Origin: Pelagicoccus albus
Lineage (GTDB): Bacteria; Verrucomicrobiota; Verrucomicrobiia; Opitutales; Opitutaceae
DNA length: 64,000 nt
NCBI RefSeq assembly: GCF_014230145.1
Contig: NZ_JACHVC010000012.1
Location: 687,001 to 751,000, forward strand
Direction of reading: 5' to 3'
The position numbers were made by a program, and so were the translations under genes. Below are positions 26,203 to 33,910 of this stretch, piece by piece. Position 1 is the first letter of the stretch; each line of letters begins with the position of its first letter. Under the pieces are notes generated by a model, which had not been told where the DNA came from, did no database searches, and saw only the letters and a list, made by a program, of their open reading frames with translations.

Positions 26203-27471
26203 ATGAGAATCTCTGAACCGAGATCCAGCAACATACTCGTACTCGATGACGACGATATAGTCCTTCTGGCCATGCAGGAGACGCTCGAGAGAGAGGGCTA
26301 CAAGGTCACCTCTTTCACGAGCCCAAGGGAGGCACTGAAGGCCGTCGCTGAAAACCGGTTCTCCACCATCATCTCCGACCATAGAATGCCTGAGATGACC
26401 GGTCTGGAATTCCTCGATCAATGCAAACAGGTTCAGCCGAACGCATCGCGGATTCTGATTACTGGTGTCTTGACCTTAAACACGGTGGTCGAGGCCGTAA
26501 ACAAGGGGGAGATCTTCCGTTTCCTAGCCAAACCGTGGATACGAGAGGAATTGTTGGCCACCGTGGAAAATGCCGTGCAACGCTATTCCTTGGTCGAAAC
26601 CAACGAGAAGCTGCAAGCCGACACCCTCGACCTCAACGAGAAGCTGGTAGCCAGCAACGAGGCTCTCGAGGAGAAAGTCCGCTTACTCCAGGAGCAGGCC
26701 GAAAAGCTCGACGAAGCAAATCAGGCTTTGGAGCGAAACTTCAATCGCTCCCTCGAAATCAGCTTCCGCCTGATCGAAGCGTTCCACCCGATTCTCGGTC
26801 AGCAAACCAAGTCGGTGGCCTCCATCTGCTCCGAGATCGCGAAATCTCCATTGCTGGAAGCGCGAGAAGCGGAAACTCTAAAGGTCGCCTCATGGCTCTA
26901 CAATTTAGGACGCATCGGTCTACCACGCGATCTGGTATCCCGCAGCCTAAACGACGCCCAAAGCCTGGACGAGAGCGAGCTCACTCTGCTGCAGCACTAC
27001 CCAGTTTACGGCCAAACCTTGGCCACCTTCGTCGAAAACCTAAACGACGTAGGACTGGCAATCCGCTACCACCGGGAGCGATTCGACGGCCGTGGCTATC
27101 CGGATAGGCTAAGCAAAGAGAGCATTCCCGTCGCAGCTCGTCACCTCGCAGTGGCCGTCGGCTTCGTCGAATGCAATCTTCCCCGGGACCAGGCCCTCGA
27201 GTACATTATCCGAGAATCCGGCAAGGCTTATCATCCAGAGGCGGTTCGCCTCTTTATGAAAAGCTCCAACCTCACGAACCTGCCCAAAAAAGTTCGCGAA
27301 ATCACCCTGGCGGAGCTCGAGCCGGGCATGGTGCTGGCCAAAGGCATCTACAGTCCTTCCGGCCTCCTACTTATACCTGAGGACAATCGTCTGACCGGCG
27401 GGATCATCAAAAAAATCAAGGAACATGACTTCGCGAATCCCATCACCCAGCGGCTCATGGTTTTCCGCTAG
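26203..27471 (+). CDS. Response regulator with coiled coil and degenerate HD-GYP domain
   Basis: The start is the ATG at 26203 (MRISEPRSSN). The receiver (about 10-125) is intact: LVLDDDD acidic pocket, phospho-acceptor Asp in TIISDHRMPEMTG, LITG and the FLAKPW lysine. A 60-residue coiled coil follows. The output domain resembles HD-GYP phosphodiesterases (LQHYPVYGQTL, RFDGRGYPDRL), but the HD pair is replaced: the usual LHDIGKIGIP reads LYNLGRIGLP, and the HH of HHE reads YH. It is therefore probably not an active c-di-GMP hydrolase and may bind a partner or nucleotide. Coding overlaps nothing; 29 bp after the kinase. Confidence 0.82.
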   Translation: MRISEPRSSNILVLDDDDIVLLAMQETLEREGYKVTSFTSPREALKAVAENRFSTIISDHRMPEMTGLEFLDQCKQVQPNASRILITGVLTLNTVVEAVNKGEIFRFLAKPWIREELLATVENAVQRYSLVETNEKLQADTLDLNEKLVASNEALEEKVRLLQEQAEKLDEANQALERNFNRSLEISFRLIEAFHPILGQQTKSVASICSEIAKSPLLEAREAETLKVASWLYNLGRIGLPRDLVSRSLNDAQSLDESELTLLQHYPVYGQTLATFVENLNDVGLAIRYHRERFDGRGYPDRLSKESIPVAARHLAVAVGFVECNLPRDQALEYIIRESGKAYHPEAVRLFMKSSNLTNLPKKVREITLAELEPGMVLAKGIYSPSGLLLIPEDNRLTGGIIKKIKEHDFANPITQRLMVFR

Positions 27472-27539
27472 TATCGATCTTCGCTTGTAAATTTCCTGCC
27501 ACAATGGCGGCCTGAAATTCAGGATAGAGCCCTTACTCT

Positions 27540-27559
27540 GAGGGATCAGCCCCTCTTTT
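27540..27559 (+). terminator. Possible weak terminator after the HD-GYP-like gene
   Basis: GAGGG at 27540-27544 pairs with CCCTC at 27551-27555 around a six-base loop and is followed by four Ts. The stem is short, so termination is uncertain. Confidence 0.35.
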
Positions 27560-27667
27560 ACGTTTCCTTAGCCGACAGACCACCCAATTAGTTCTTAAGA
27601 AAGGGCCGGAGGAGACCGATCTAGCTCATAATAATCTATATTTCCAAAAACCTCCGAGGAAATTTTT

Positions 27668-28174
27668 ATGAGCAACCTCTCGTTCGACGACAACTCCACC
27701 ACCACCTCTTCTTTCTCTTCCGGCAAGTTTCTAACCTTCACCCTAGCAGACGAATGCTACGGCGTAGAAGTTCTCAAGATCCGAGAGATCATTCGCATGC
27801 AGAAGATCACTCCTGTCCCTCAGATGCCAGAACACGTGAAGGGCGTGATCAACCTTCGCGGCAAGGTCATCCCTGTGGTGGACCTGCGAGTCAAATTTAA
27901 CCTGCACGCAGGAGAAGCCACCGAGCGCACCTGTATCATCGTGGTCGACGTAGATGACGGTCAGGGAGTGAACCAACTGCTCGGACTCGTAGTTGACGCA
28001 GTCGAAGAGGTACTGAACGTAACAGAGGGCGATGTTAAGCCATCCCCAGACTTCGGTACACGACTCAGCACAGAATGTTGCTTGGGAATCGCCCGCATCA
28101 AGGACAGCGTTAAGACCTTGCTCGACATCGAAAAGGTCGTGTCTAGCGAGCTTGAAGGCGCTCTCGGATTCTAG
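27668..28174 (+). CDS. cheW: CheW chemosensory coupling protein
   Basis: CheW links chemoreceptors to the CheA kinase. The 168 residues contain one CheW fold: KFLTFTLADECYGVEVLKIREII, the PEHVKGVINLRGKVIPVVDLR core and LGLVVDAVEEVLNV. An N-terminal Ser/Thr-rich stretch of about 17 residues precedes it. A GAGGA ribosome site is seven bases before the ATG. It has its own 196-bp upstream gap, and neither CheA nor a receptor is in the window, so its partners are elsewhere. Confidence 0.93.
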   Translation: MSNLSFDDNSTTTSSFSSGKFLTFTLADECYGVEVLKIREIIRMQKITPVPQMPEHVKGVINLRGKVIPVVDLRVKFNLHAGEATERTCIIVVDVDDGQGVNQLLGLVVDAVEEVLNVTEGDVKPSPDFGTRLSTECCLGIARIKDSVKTLLDIEKVVSSELEGALGF

Positions 28175-28200
28175 TTGCCAGCGACACACTCTTACCCCGA

Positions 28201-28231
28201 GCGGATTCTAGCTGCCTTAGTGAGAATCCGC
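28201..28231 (+). terminator. Hairpin between cheW and cheD
   Basis: GCGGATTCT (28201-28209) is exactly complementary to AGAATCCGC (28223-28231), giving a nine-pair stem with a 13-base loop, followed by a pyrimidine run CTATCTTTCTCCCCC rather than a clean T tract. It may be an intrinsic or partial terminator or a processing site in the 150-bp gap. Confidence 0.4.
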
Positions 28232-28324
28232 CTATCTTTCTCCCCCCCAGAGAAGCCCCTCCCGCCACCGTACCTCCGGCAGCCCTAACGCCAACTAGAA
28301 GAGCAAAAATAGACTTTTGAACTA

Positions 28325-28846
28325 ATGAGTGGAGCACCATCTCTCCCATCCCTTTTTCAGCAGCGAGTTGTAGTCGGCGTCGGCGATCTCGCCGTCTCCA
28401 ACAACGTCAACGTTAACCTCAGCACCTTTGCTCTCGGGTCGTGTGTAGGGATTATCGTCTACGACAAGGACGCTAAAGTCGGCGGGCTGATCCATATCAT
28501 GCTGCCTGACTCTACCCTATCTCCAGATAAGGCTCAAAAACAGCCAGCCATGTTCGCCGATACCGGCATGCCCATAATGTTTAGAAACATGTGTGGACTG
28601 CGGGCGGAACGCAGAAGAATGAAGGCCTTTGTCGCGGGGGGAGCCTCCGTCATATCCGGTTCAGACATGTTCAAGATCGGAGAGAGAAACATCATGGCAG
28701 TTAAGAAACTCATTTGCGCCCTCGGGATTCAAGTCGTGCGAGCCGACGTCGGCGGAGTAAACAACAGAACCATTCACCTCAACGTCGGAACGGGAGAAGT
28801 AACGCTCAAAACCCCCCTTGGAACATCCAAACTCAGCCTATCATGA
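28325..28846 (+). CDS. cheD: CheD chemoreceptor glutamine deamidase
   Basis: CheD deamidates receptor glutamines to glutamates so CheR can methylate them. The catalytic Cys40 is in STFALGSCVGIIVYD and His57 in GGLIHIMLPDS; the active-site Thr is in the FADTGMP segment. KAFVAGGASVI and the C-terminal LNVGTGEV strand are also as in the family. 173 residues is normal. Its TGA overlaps the ATG of the HDOD gene as ATGA, tying the two translationally. Confidence 0.92.
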   Translation: MSGAPSLPSLFQQRVVVGVGDLAVSNNVNVNLSTFALGSCVGIIVYDKDAKVGGLIHIMLPDSTLSPDKAQKQPAMFADTGMPIMFRNMCGLRAERRRMKAFVAGGASVISGSDMFKIGERNIMAVKKLICALGIQVVRADVGGVNNRTIHLNVGTGEVTLKTPLGTSKLSLS

Positions 28847-29685
28847 CTGTCGAAGAACTCATTAAGAAAGCGGACACCCTTCCCCCAGCTCCAGAAGTCC
28901 TGCCAAAGCTGGTCAAGATAATGAAGGACCCTGACACGGACTCTCGCGATATCGTGCAGCTCATTTCAACCGACGCAGCGATTATGGCTGGCGTCCTCAA
29001 ACTCAGCAATTCAGGCGCTTATTCGCCCGCCTCCCCAGTCACAGACTTAAACGACGCGGTAGCGATGTTGGGGATCAAAGAAGTCTACCGGATCGTCAAC
29101 CTCGTCTCCAGCGGAGACTTCCTCGAAGGAGCTCTGCCTAGCATGGAAATCGGCAAGGGCAGCCTATGGGCTCACAGCCTGGCAGTTGCGCTGATCATGG
29201 ACCAGATCGTCGGTAAAAACTGCGAAATGGAGGGACTCCCCTACACTCTAGGCCTACTTCACGACATCGGAAAGCTGGGCATGCACATTGGCTGCGGCGA
29301 ACAGTATACAGACATTTTCAAGAAAGTGGAAACCGAGCGACTCAGTCTCGATCGTGCCGAAACGGAAACTCTCGGATTCGACCACGCCATCGCCGGAGCT
29401 CGTTTACTGGAAGAATGGTCCTTCCCTGAGGAAGTATACATTCCCATACGCTATCAGTACCATCCTTTGGAGGCTCCAGAAGAACACCGCGTAATGGCTG
29501 GCGCCTTGCACGTGGCCAACTGGGGTGCCGCAGTCATCGGCTGCAACGACGGCCGCGACGCATGGGCCCTCGAGATGATTGACGGAGCTTTTGAAATCGA
29601 TCAGGCCGAGCTGGAACTCGCGATCGTAACCGCTAACGAAAAGCTCGAGAAGGCTCGCAAAGCCCTAAACGTCGGCACCAACTAA
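28843..29685 (+). CDS. HDOD-domain signalling protein
   Basis: Start at the ATG at 28843 (MTVEELIKKADTLPPAPEVL), overlapping cheD by four bases; 280 residues. The HDOD domain spans almost the whole chain: LPPAPEVLPKLVKIM, IVQLISTDAAIMAGVLKLSNSGAY, AVAMLGIKEVYRIV, then LGLLHDIGKLGMHIG, in which the His-Asp pair of HD proteins is kept, and IRYQYHPLEAPEEHR. HDOD proteins are mostly non-catalytic regulators of signalling and motility. No receiver or output domain is attached. The coupling to CheD suggests a chemosensory role. Confidence 0.85.
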   Translation: MTVEELIKKADTLPPAPEVLPKLVKIMKDPDTDSRDIVQLISTDAAIMAGVLKLSNSGAYSPASPVTDLNDAVAMLGIKEVYRIVNLVSSGDFLEGALPSMEIGKGSLWAHSLAVALIMDQIVGKNCEMEGLPYTLGLLHDIGKLGMHIGCGEQYTDIFKKVETERLSLDRAETETLGFDHAIAGARLLEEWSFPEEVYIPIRYQYHPLEAPEEHRVMAGALHVANWGAAVIGCNDGRDAWALEMIDGAFEIDQAELELAIVTANEKLEKARKALNVGTN

Positions 29686-29813
29686 GCGAAGAGACTGATA
29701 GGAAAATCTCCCTAGCAAATCTCGCGTATTCGTTGAGTAGTTCAGGCTAAAGTGGAGGCCCGTTAGGTCGATTTTTAGGGAAGCGATAACACTCCTAGGA
29801 CCGAAGCTCCCAG

Positions 29814-30329
29814 ATGCCAGAATACGATAAGCTGCTCCAAATAAAACTGCCCGAGGCTCTCGAATCAGCCATCGACGGCATTGATCGCTCATACGACCTC
29901 CCGAAACAATTGCTCGACGCGGACGTTTCGGAGTTCGAAGAACTCGACTGCTGTGTATTCGCTTATTTCGATCGGGACGATATTTTCTATCTCAACCAAG
30001 AGGGGCGTAAGCTTCTGGACATGAGACGCTCCAGTCTCGACGAACGGGGACGTTCCTCCCCACCCATTTTCTGGCTTGAAGACGACGCTGCCTTGAGAGC
30101 GGCAGACGACTTCGCCACTCGGCGCCAACAGCCAGTTCAAGGAGCTCGCGAACTTGTCACCCTCTCCTGGGGAAAGACTTGGCTGCACGGGACAAAATAT
30201 CCCATCCGCTCCCTCCAAGGCCAAACAATCGCCATCCTTTTCGCGGGCTACGAGATCCCTCCATCCCGTCAAATCAAGCTAGTCGCCGAACATTACAGAG
30301 ACACCCAGTTCGGAATCGGAGAAAACTAA
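29814..30329 (+). CDS. PAS-like sensory protein
   Basis: The 171-residue cytoplasmic protein has no membrane segment or catalytic domain. From about residue 40 it reads as a PAS fold: CCVFAYFDRDDIFYLNQEGRK, a helix-rich middle (LEDDAALRAADDFATRR), then two strands (ELVTLSWGKTWLHGTKYPIR and GQTIAILFAGYEI). The N-terminal 35 residues look helical. It is one base upstream of a response regulator gene and probably forms a unit with it. Ligand unknown; assignment rests on fold pattern only. Confidence 0.55.
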   Translation: MPEYDKLLQIKLPEALESAIDGIDRSYDLPKQLLDADVSEFEELDCCVFAYFDRDDIFYLNQEGRKLLDMRRSSLDERGRSSPPIFWLEDDAALRAADDFATRRQQPVQGARELVTLSWGKTWLHGTKYPIRSLQGQTIAILFAGYEIPPSRQIKLVAEHYRDTQFGIGEN

Positions 30330-30330
30330 G

Positions 30331-31026
30331 ATGAAAAAGAACATACTACTCGTAGAAGACGATCCCGCCCTGCGCATGGTTATGCGTGAAGTTCTGAAGG
30401 ACGAATTCGATGTCGACGAAGCAGACAACGGAGCGGACGGTATTGACAAGGGTATCTCCGCGACAAACGACCTAATCATTTTGGACTATCATCTGCCCAA
30501 GAAGGATGGTCTCGAGGTTATCGAAGCGGTCAAAGCCGCCCACCCGAACGTGCCCGTTATCGTGCTCACTGGATACTTGAATCCACAATCCGAGGCTCGA
30601 TTCAGCCAACTCGGGGCCAGCCGGATTTTTCCGAAACCTTTCAACTATCGCGCCCTCCTCGAGGTCGTTAGATCACTCACCACCTTGGAAGAGGTCGCCT
30701 TAGCCGCCGAAGCTCCCCAAGCGAAAGCCTTCCAAAGCAAGCCAATCGTTCAGCCGAGCCTCTCGCCCACAGAAAGTGAAATGTTCACCGATTCGCTCGC
30801 CGCGGTGGCGTCGCTTGCCGAGAAAGTCGAATTCCTAAGCAGCATAACCGAAAAGTATTGGATCGAGCCAAACGACATCGCAGTCATCCGGGAAACCAGC
30901 CGCTGCATGGAAAACGAGATCCAAAAATTCTACGGCAAGATGAACAATAGCCTTTTCGATGCCGGCAGCTTCTCCTCTCCGCTCATCTCAAACGCTAAAC
31001 GGCCCGCCATATCGGGGAACAACTGA
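30331..31026 (+). CDS. Response regulator with unassigned C-terminal helical extension
   Basis: Residues 1-120 are a complete receiver: ILLVEDDP acidic pocket, Asp52 in LIILDYHLPKKDG, VLTGY and the FPKPF lysine. The remaining 110 residues do not resemble a DNA-binding or enzymatic output domain; they start with an Ala/Gln/Pro-rich linker and continue as amphipathic helices. The gene starts one base after the PAS-like gene. It may act through protein contacts. Confidence 0.82.
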   Translation: MKKNILLVEDDPALRMVMREVLKDEFDVDEADNGADGIDKGISATNDLIILDYHLPKKDGLEVIEAVKAAHPNVPVIVLTGYLNPQSEARFSQLGASRIFPKPFNYRALLEVVRSLTTLEEVALAAEAPQAKAFQSKPIVQPSLSPTESEMFTDSLAAVASLAEKVEFLSSITEKYWIEPNDIAVIRETSRCMENEIQKFYGKMNNSLFDAGSFSSPLISNAKRPAISGNN

Positions 31027-31170
31027 GGTCCAGTAAGAAAGCGGCTAATTGGACTGCTAAGCGCAAAAAAGCGCCACAGAAATGGAACACTTATCCGATC
31101 TATAGAGAACAACTTACAAATTTCGGCAACCGCCTAATTTTTCCCAACAACCGCTACTCAGACCTGGAAC

Positions 31171-31539
31171 ATGAAAATCCTAATCGTAGACGACGATCCC
31201 GCCATTCGACTCCTTCTCTTCACCGTATTCGGCGAGGAACACGATGTCTCCGTCCTTTGCGACGGCCACAATGCCGTCTCTGTACTCTCTGATCCGAATC
31301 ATCAATTCGACGTAGTACTGCTCGATCTCAAGATGCCTCGTCTCTCTGGCGAGATGGTTCTCGAGTTCCTCTCCGGCTGGCAGAACATCAAGACCAAGTT
31401 CATCATCATCTCTGGCTTCCACGATGAAGCGAGACACTTTAAATACCCAAACCTCGTGGCGACTTTGGCGAAGCCTTTCAACATCAAGGAACTTGTTCGC
31501 ATCGTAGAGTCGGCTCAAGGCAGCGCAGTTACCTCGTAG
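31171..31539 (+). CDS. Single-domain (CheY-like) response regulator
   Basis: A 122-residue stand-alone receiver: ILIVDDDPAIR, Asp52 in VVLLDLKMPRLSG, FIIISGF and LAKPF. It has no output domain, as in CheY or Spo0F. The 144-bp gap upstream and a strong terminator 29 bases downstream suggest a single-gene transcript end. It is the closest thing to a CheY in the window, but the kinase that feeds it is not determined. Confidence 0.87.
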   Translation: MKILIVDDDPAIRLLLFTVFGEEHDVSVLCDGHNAVSVLSDPNHQFDVVLLDLKMPRLSGEMVLEFLSGWQNIKTKFIIISGFHDEARHFKYPNLVATLAKPFNIKELVRIVESAQGSAVTS

Positions 31540-31567
31540 CTCCCCACATTCAAAAATCACTTGATTA

Positions 31568-31600
31568 GGCGGCTCGGTCATTTCCGAGCCGTCTTTTTTT
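31568..31600 (+). terminator. Rho-independent terminator
   Basis: A ten-pair stem, 31568-31577 (GGCGGCTCGG) with 31584-31593 (CCGAGCCGTC, one G-U), closes a six-base loop TCATTT and is followed by seven Ts. It ends the transcript of the single-domain response regulator and separates it from the PP2C gene. Confidence 0.88.
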
Positions 31601-31700
31601 GCGTACGTTCGTGGTCGGCTAGTGGATACAATTCCTAGCCATTAAACTCTTGATTGCCAAGTAATCCAAACTAGCTATCTTCCAGCCCAACTAACCCCTA

Positions 31701-33470
31701 ATGAGCCTGACTGAATCGATTCTTGATGAGATGCTCTCCCGTGTCGGAATAAATTCCGAGCTACGGGAGGCAGGAGGAACGATCACCCTGAACCAAGGGG
31801 AAATCGACGACCTACTGCAGGAAGCATACAGTCATGGCATCAAGGAAGGTCGGAAGAATAGCTTCCAAAAAGACGACGACATCGGCACTCAGCTTTTTAA
31901 GCAGCTGATGAAGTCCCTACCGGACCACGTTTATTTCAAGGATCGTGAGAGCAAGTTTATCTGCGTCAACGAATCCATGGCAAACTACCACGGCCACAAA
32001 GATCCAGCCGAACTGATCGGAAAAACCGATTTCGACTTTTTCGAGCAAGGATCAGCAAGAGCCAAATTTGATGACGAACAAGAAATAATCCGTACAGGCA
32101 AAGGTTGGAGCTTTCGAGAAGAGAGATCCGTCCATGATCACCAAAGCGAACGTTGGGTCATCTCATCCAAGCTCCCCCTCTTCGATAAAGCCGGGAAAAT
32201 CTGCGGAACCTTCGGCCTTTCGAGAGACATCACCAAGCAGAAACTCGCCGAGCGCGAAGTCGCGAGGCACCGGAGACTGCTCCAGACCATCGTACAGATC
32301 TTACCTTGCCGGCTCTTTATAAGAGATCGCGAGGGCAGGTACATGCTCGTCAATCAAGAATACCGCAAAGTAATCGGCATACCGCCGCATTTGGATATTG
32401 CAGGCAAGCGACTCACCGAGGTTATCGATGACCCGAGGGCAGATCGCGTATTGGCTGAAGACCTACAAGTTATCGAGAGCGGCGTTCCGATCCTGAACAA
32501 ACTCGAATACGACAAGAGCATCCTAGCCGGAAACCGCTGGGTCCTCACTTCCAAAGTGCCTCTAAAAACCGACTCCGAGACGGTCGAGGGTATCGTCGGA
32601 ATGTCGCTCGACATCACCGAACAGAAGAAAGCAGAGGAACTAGCTCGCAAAGCCAAAGAAGCGCTCCAGGCGAAAAACGAGCAATATGAGGAGGAACTCC
32701 AAGTAGCTCGCCAACTTCAGGAGCAGCTTATGTCCATGGGCTTCGACGAAAGCCGCATGTACTCAAAAACTGGCTACAAGTGGAGATTCGGAGCATGTTA
32801 TTTCTACAAGCCTAGCCATCACCTCGCGGGAGATTTCTTCCACATCATTCCCGTAGATGACAACAAGATCGGGATCTTGGTTTGCGACGTCATGGGACAC
32901 GGTGTCAAAGCAGCTCTAGTAACGATGCTCATTCGCGGTCTGATGACCGAAATACCGGACATATTGAGCCATCCTTCCAAAGTACTGCAGCACCTAAACG
33001 AAACACTCATTTCCCTAGCGGAAGACGAGGAGTTCCCTCGCTTCGTCACAGCTGCCTATCTAATCGTAGACTTGGACAAAGGCGAAGCAGTCATCGCCAA
33101 TGCCGGCCACCCTTGCCCTCTACTAAAAGACTCTGCCTCCGATTTCATGGAATGTCCCTGCGACATCGTGGGGCCAGCCTTGGGGCTACTAGGGGGCGAA
33201 CCATTCGGAGACACCACTTTCTCTCTCGAATCAGAAGCGGAAATATTCCTCTTCACCGACGGCATCATCGAACAAATGACAGACAAAGGTGAGGAATTCG
33301 GAAAAGATGGCTTAGCCAAAGCGCTCGGATTCGAAAACAGCCGCAACGTTTGCAAGCAGCTTCAAAACCTCAAGACAGCCCTACGGGGGGCACTGAACGG
33401 AGCTCCTTCCTCCGACGACATTTGCGTGGTGGGGCTGAAGCTAACTCCAAACTCCCTCTGCTCCTGCTGA
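31701..33470 (+). CDS. PAS-PAS-PP2C (SpoIIE/RsbU-type) phosphatase
   Basis: Two PAS domains (about 70-185, PDHVYFKDRESKFICVNESM and FGLSRDITKQK; about 195-315, LPCRLFIRDREGRYMLVNQEY and IVGMSLDITEQKKAEE) are followed by a short coiled coil and a serine/threonine phosphatase of the SpoIIE type (about 360-585): HHLAGDFFHI, VCDVMGHGVKAALVT, IANAGHPCPLL, LFTDGIIEQM and SDDICVV, so the metal-binding aspartates are present. Family members dephosphorylate anti-anti-sigma factors, but no STAS or anti-sigma gene is nearby. The short N-terminal 60 residues are unassigned. 589 residues, soluble. Confidence 0.88.
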   Translation: MSLTESILDEMLSRVGINSELREAGGTITLNQGEIDDLLQEAYSHGIKEGRKNSFQKDDDIGTQLFKQLMKSLPDHVYFKDRESKFICVNESMANYHGHKDPAELIGKTDFDFFEQGSARAKFDDEQEIIRTGKGWSFREERSVHDHQSERWVISSKLPLFDKAGKICGTFGLSRDITKQKLAEREVARHRRLLQTIVQILPCRLFIRDREGRYMLVNQEYRKVIGIPPHLDIAGKRLTEVIDDPRADRVLAEDLQVIESGVPILNKLEYDKSILAGNRWVLTSKVPLKTDSETVEGIVGMSLDITEQKKAEELARKAKEALQAKNEQYEEELQVARQLQEQLMSMGFDESRMYSKTGYKWRFGACYFYKPSHHLAGDFFHIIPVDDNKIGILVCDVMGHGVKAALVTMLIRGLMTEIPDILSHPSKVLQHLNETLISLAEDEEFPRFVTAAYLIVDLDKGEAVIANAGHPCPLLKDSASDFMECPCDIVGPALGLLGGEPFGDTTFSLESEAEIFLFTDGIIEQMTDKGEEFGKDGLAKALGFENSRNVCKQLQNLKTALRGALNGAPSSDDICVVGLKLTPNSLCSC

Positions 33471-33494
33471 GCGAGACTCGAAGCTCAAGCTCCT

Positions 33495-33884
33495 CTACTT
33501 GGTGAAGCGTCCATACGCTTTGGCAATTTGGCCAGGGGCCACCTTGCCATAAGCCTGCTTCATTCTAGGAGGCAATGAACTTTTCAAGAGAAGGCGTTCA
33601 TTTTCGCGGTCAATCATCATGAGCTTCATTATCTTAGCTCTACATTCCCTTACCAAGGGCTCGAGTCCACGAGGAATCGGGTCTCCCGATTCGTTGATTC
33701 GTTTGAGCAATTGCAGCCCTTTATCCAAGACTCCCACAAAGGACTTTTTCCGTTCGAGAAACTCCTCGGAGGGCGGAGCAGCTGTAGTCCTCATGATCTG
33801 GCCTTCCTCAATGAAGAGATCGTGCAAGTCTGAACATAGACGAATATGTTCGCGTAAGATCGCCTCGGTCTTTTCTGGATCCAT
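33495..33884 (-). CDS. Small helical protein of unknown function
   Basis: The 129-residue product is charged and almost wholly helical (IRLCSDLHDLFIEEGQIM, ERKKSFVGVLDKGLQLLKRI, AKIMKLMMIDRENERLLL) with a basic C-terminal tail (MKQAYGKVAPGQIAKAYGRF). The pattern of leucine heptads and E-N-E-R-L-L resembles FlgN-type flagellar chaperones, but similarity is too weak to name it. It lies 26 bp downstream of the TPR gene in the same orientation, as last gene of an operon led by a cytidylyltransferase. Confidence 0.55.
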   Translation of the reverse strand: MDPEKTEAILREHIRLCSDLHDLFIEEGQIMRTTAAPPSEEFLERKKSFVGVLDKGLQLLKRINESGDPIPRGLEPLVRECRAKIMKLMMIDRENERLLLKSSLPPRMKQAYGKVAPGQIAKAYGRFTK

Positions 33885-33910
33885 AAGTTAAATTGGGAAA
33901 CACGTTCGAG

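Noticed and set aside
27668-29685. Complete chemotaxis operon
   Set aside because: CheW, CheD and CheR are present, but no CheA, CheB, CheY-coupled kinase or receptor is encoded in the window, so a complete pathway cannot be claimed.
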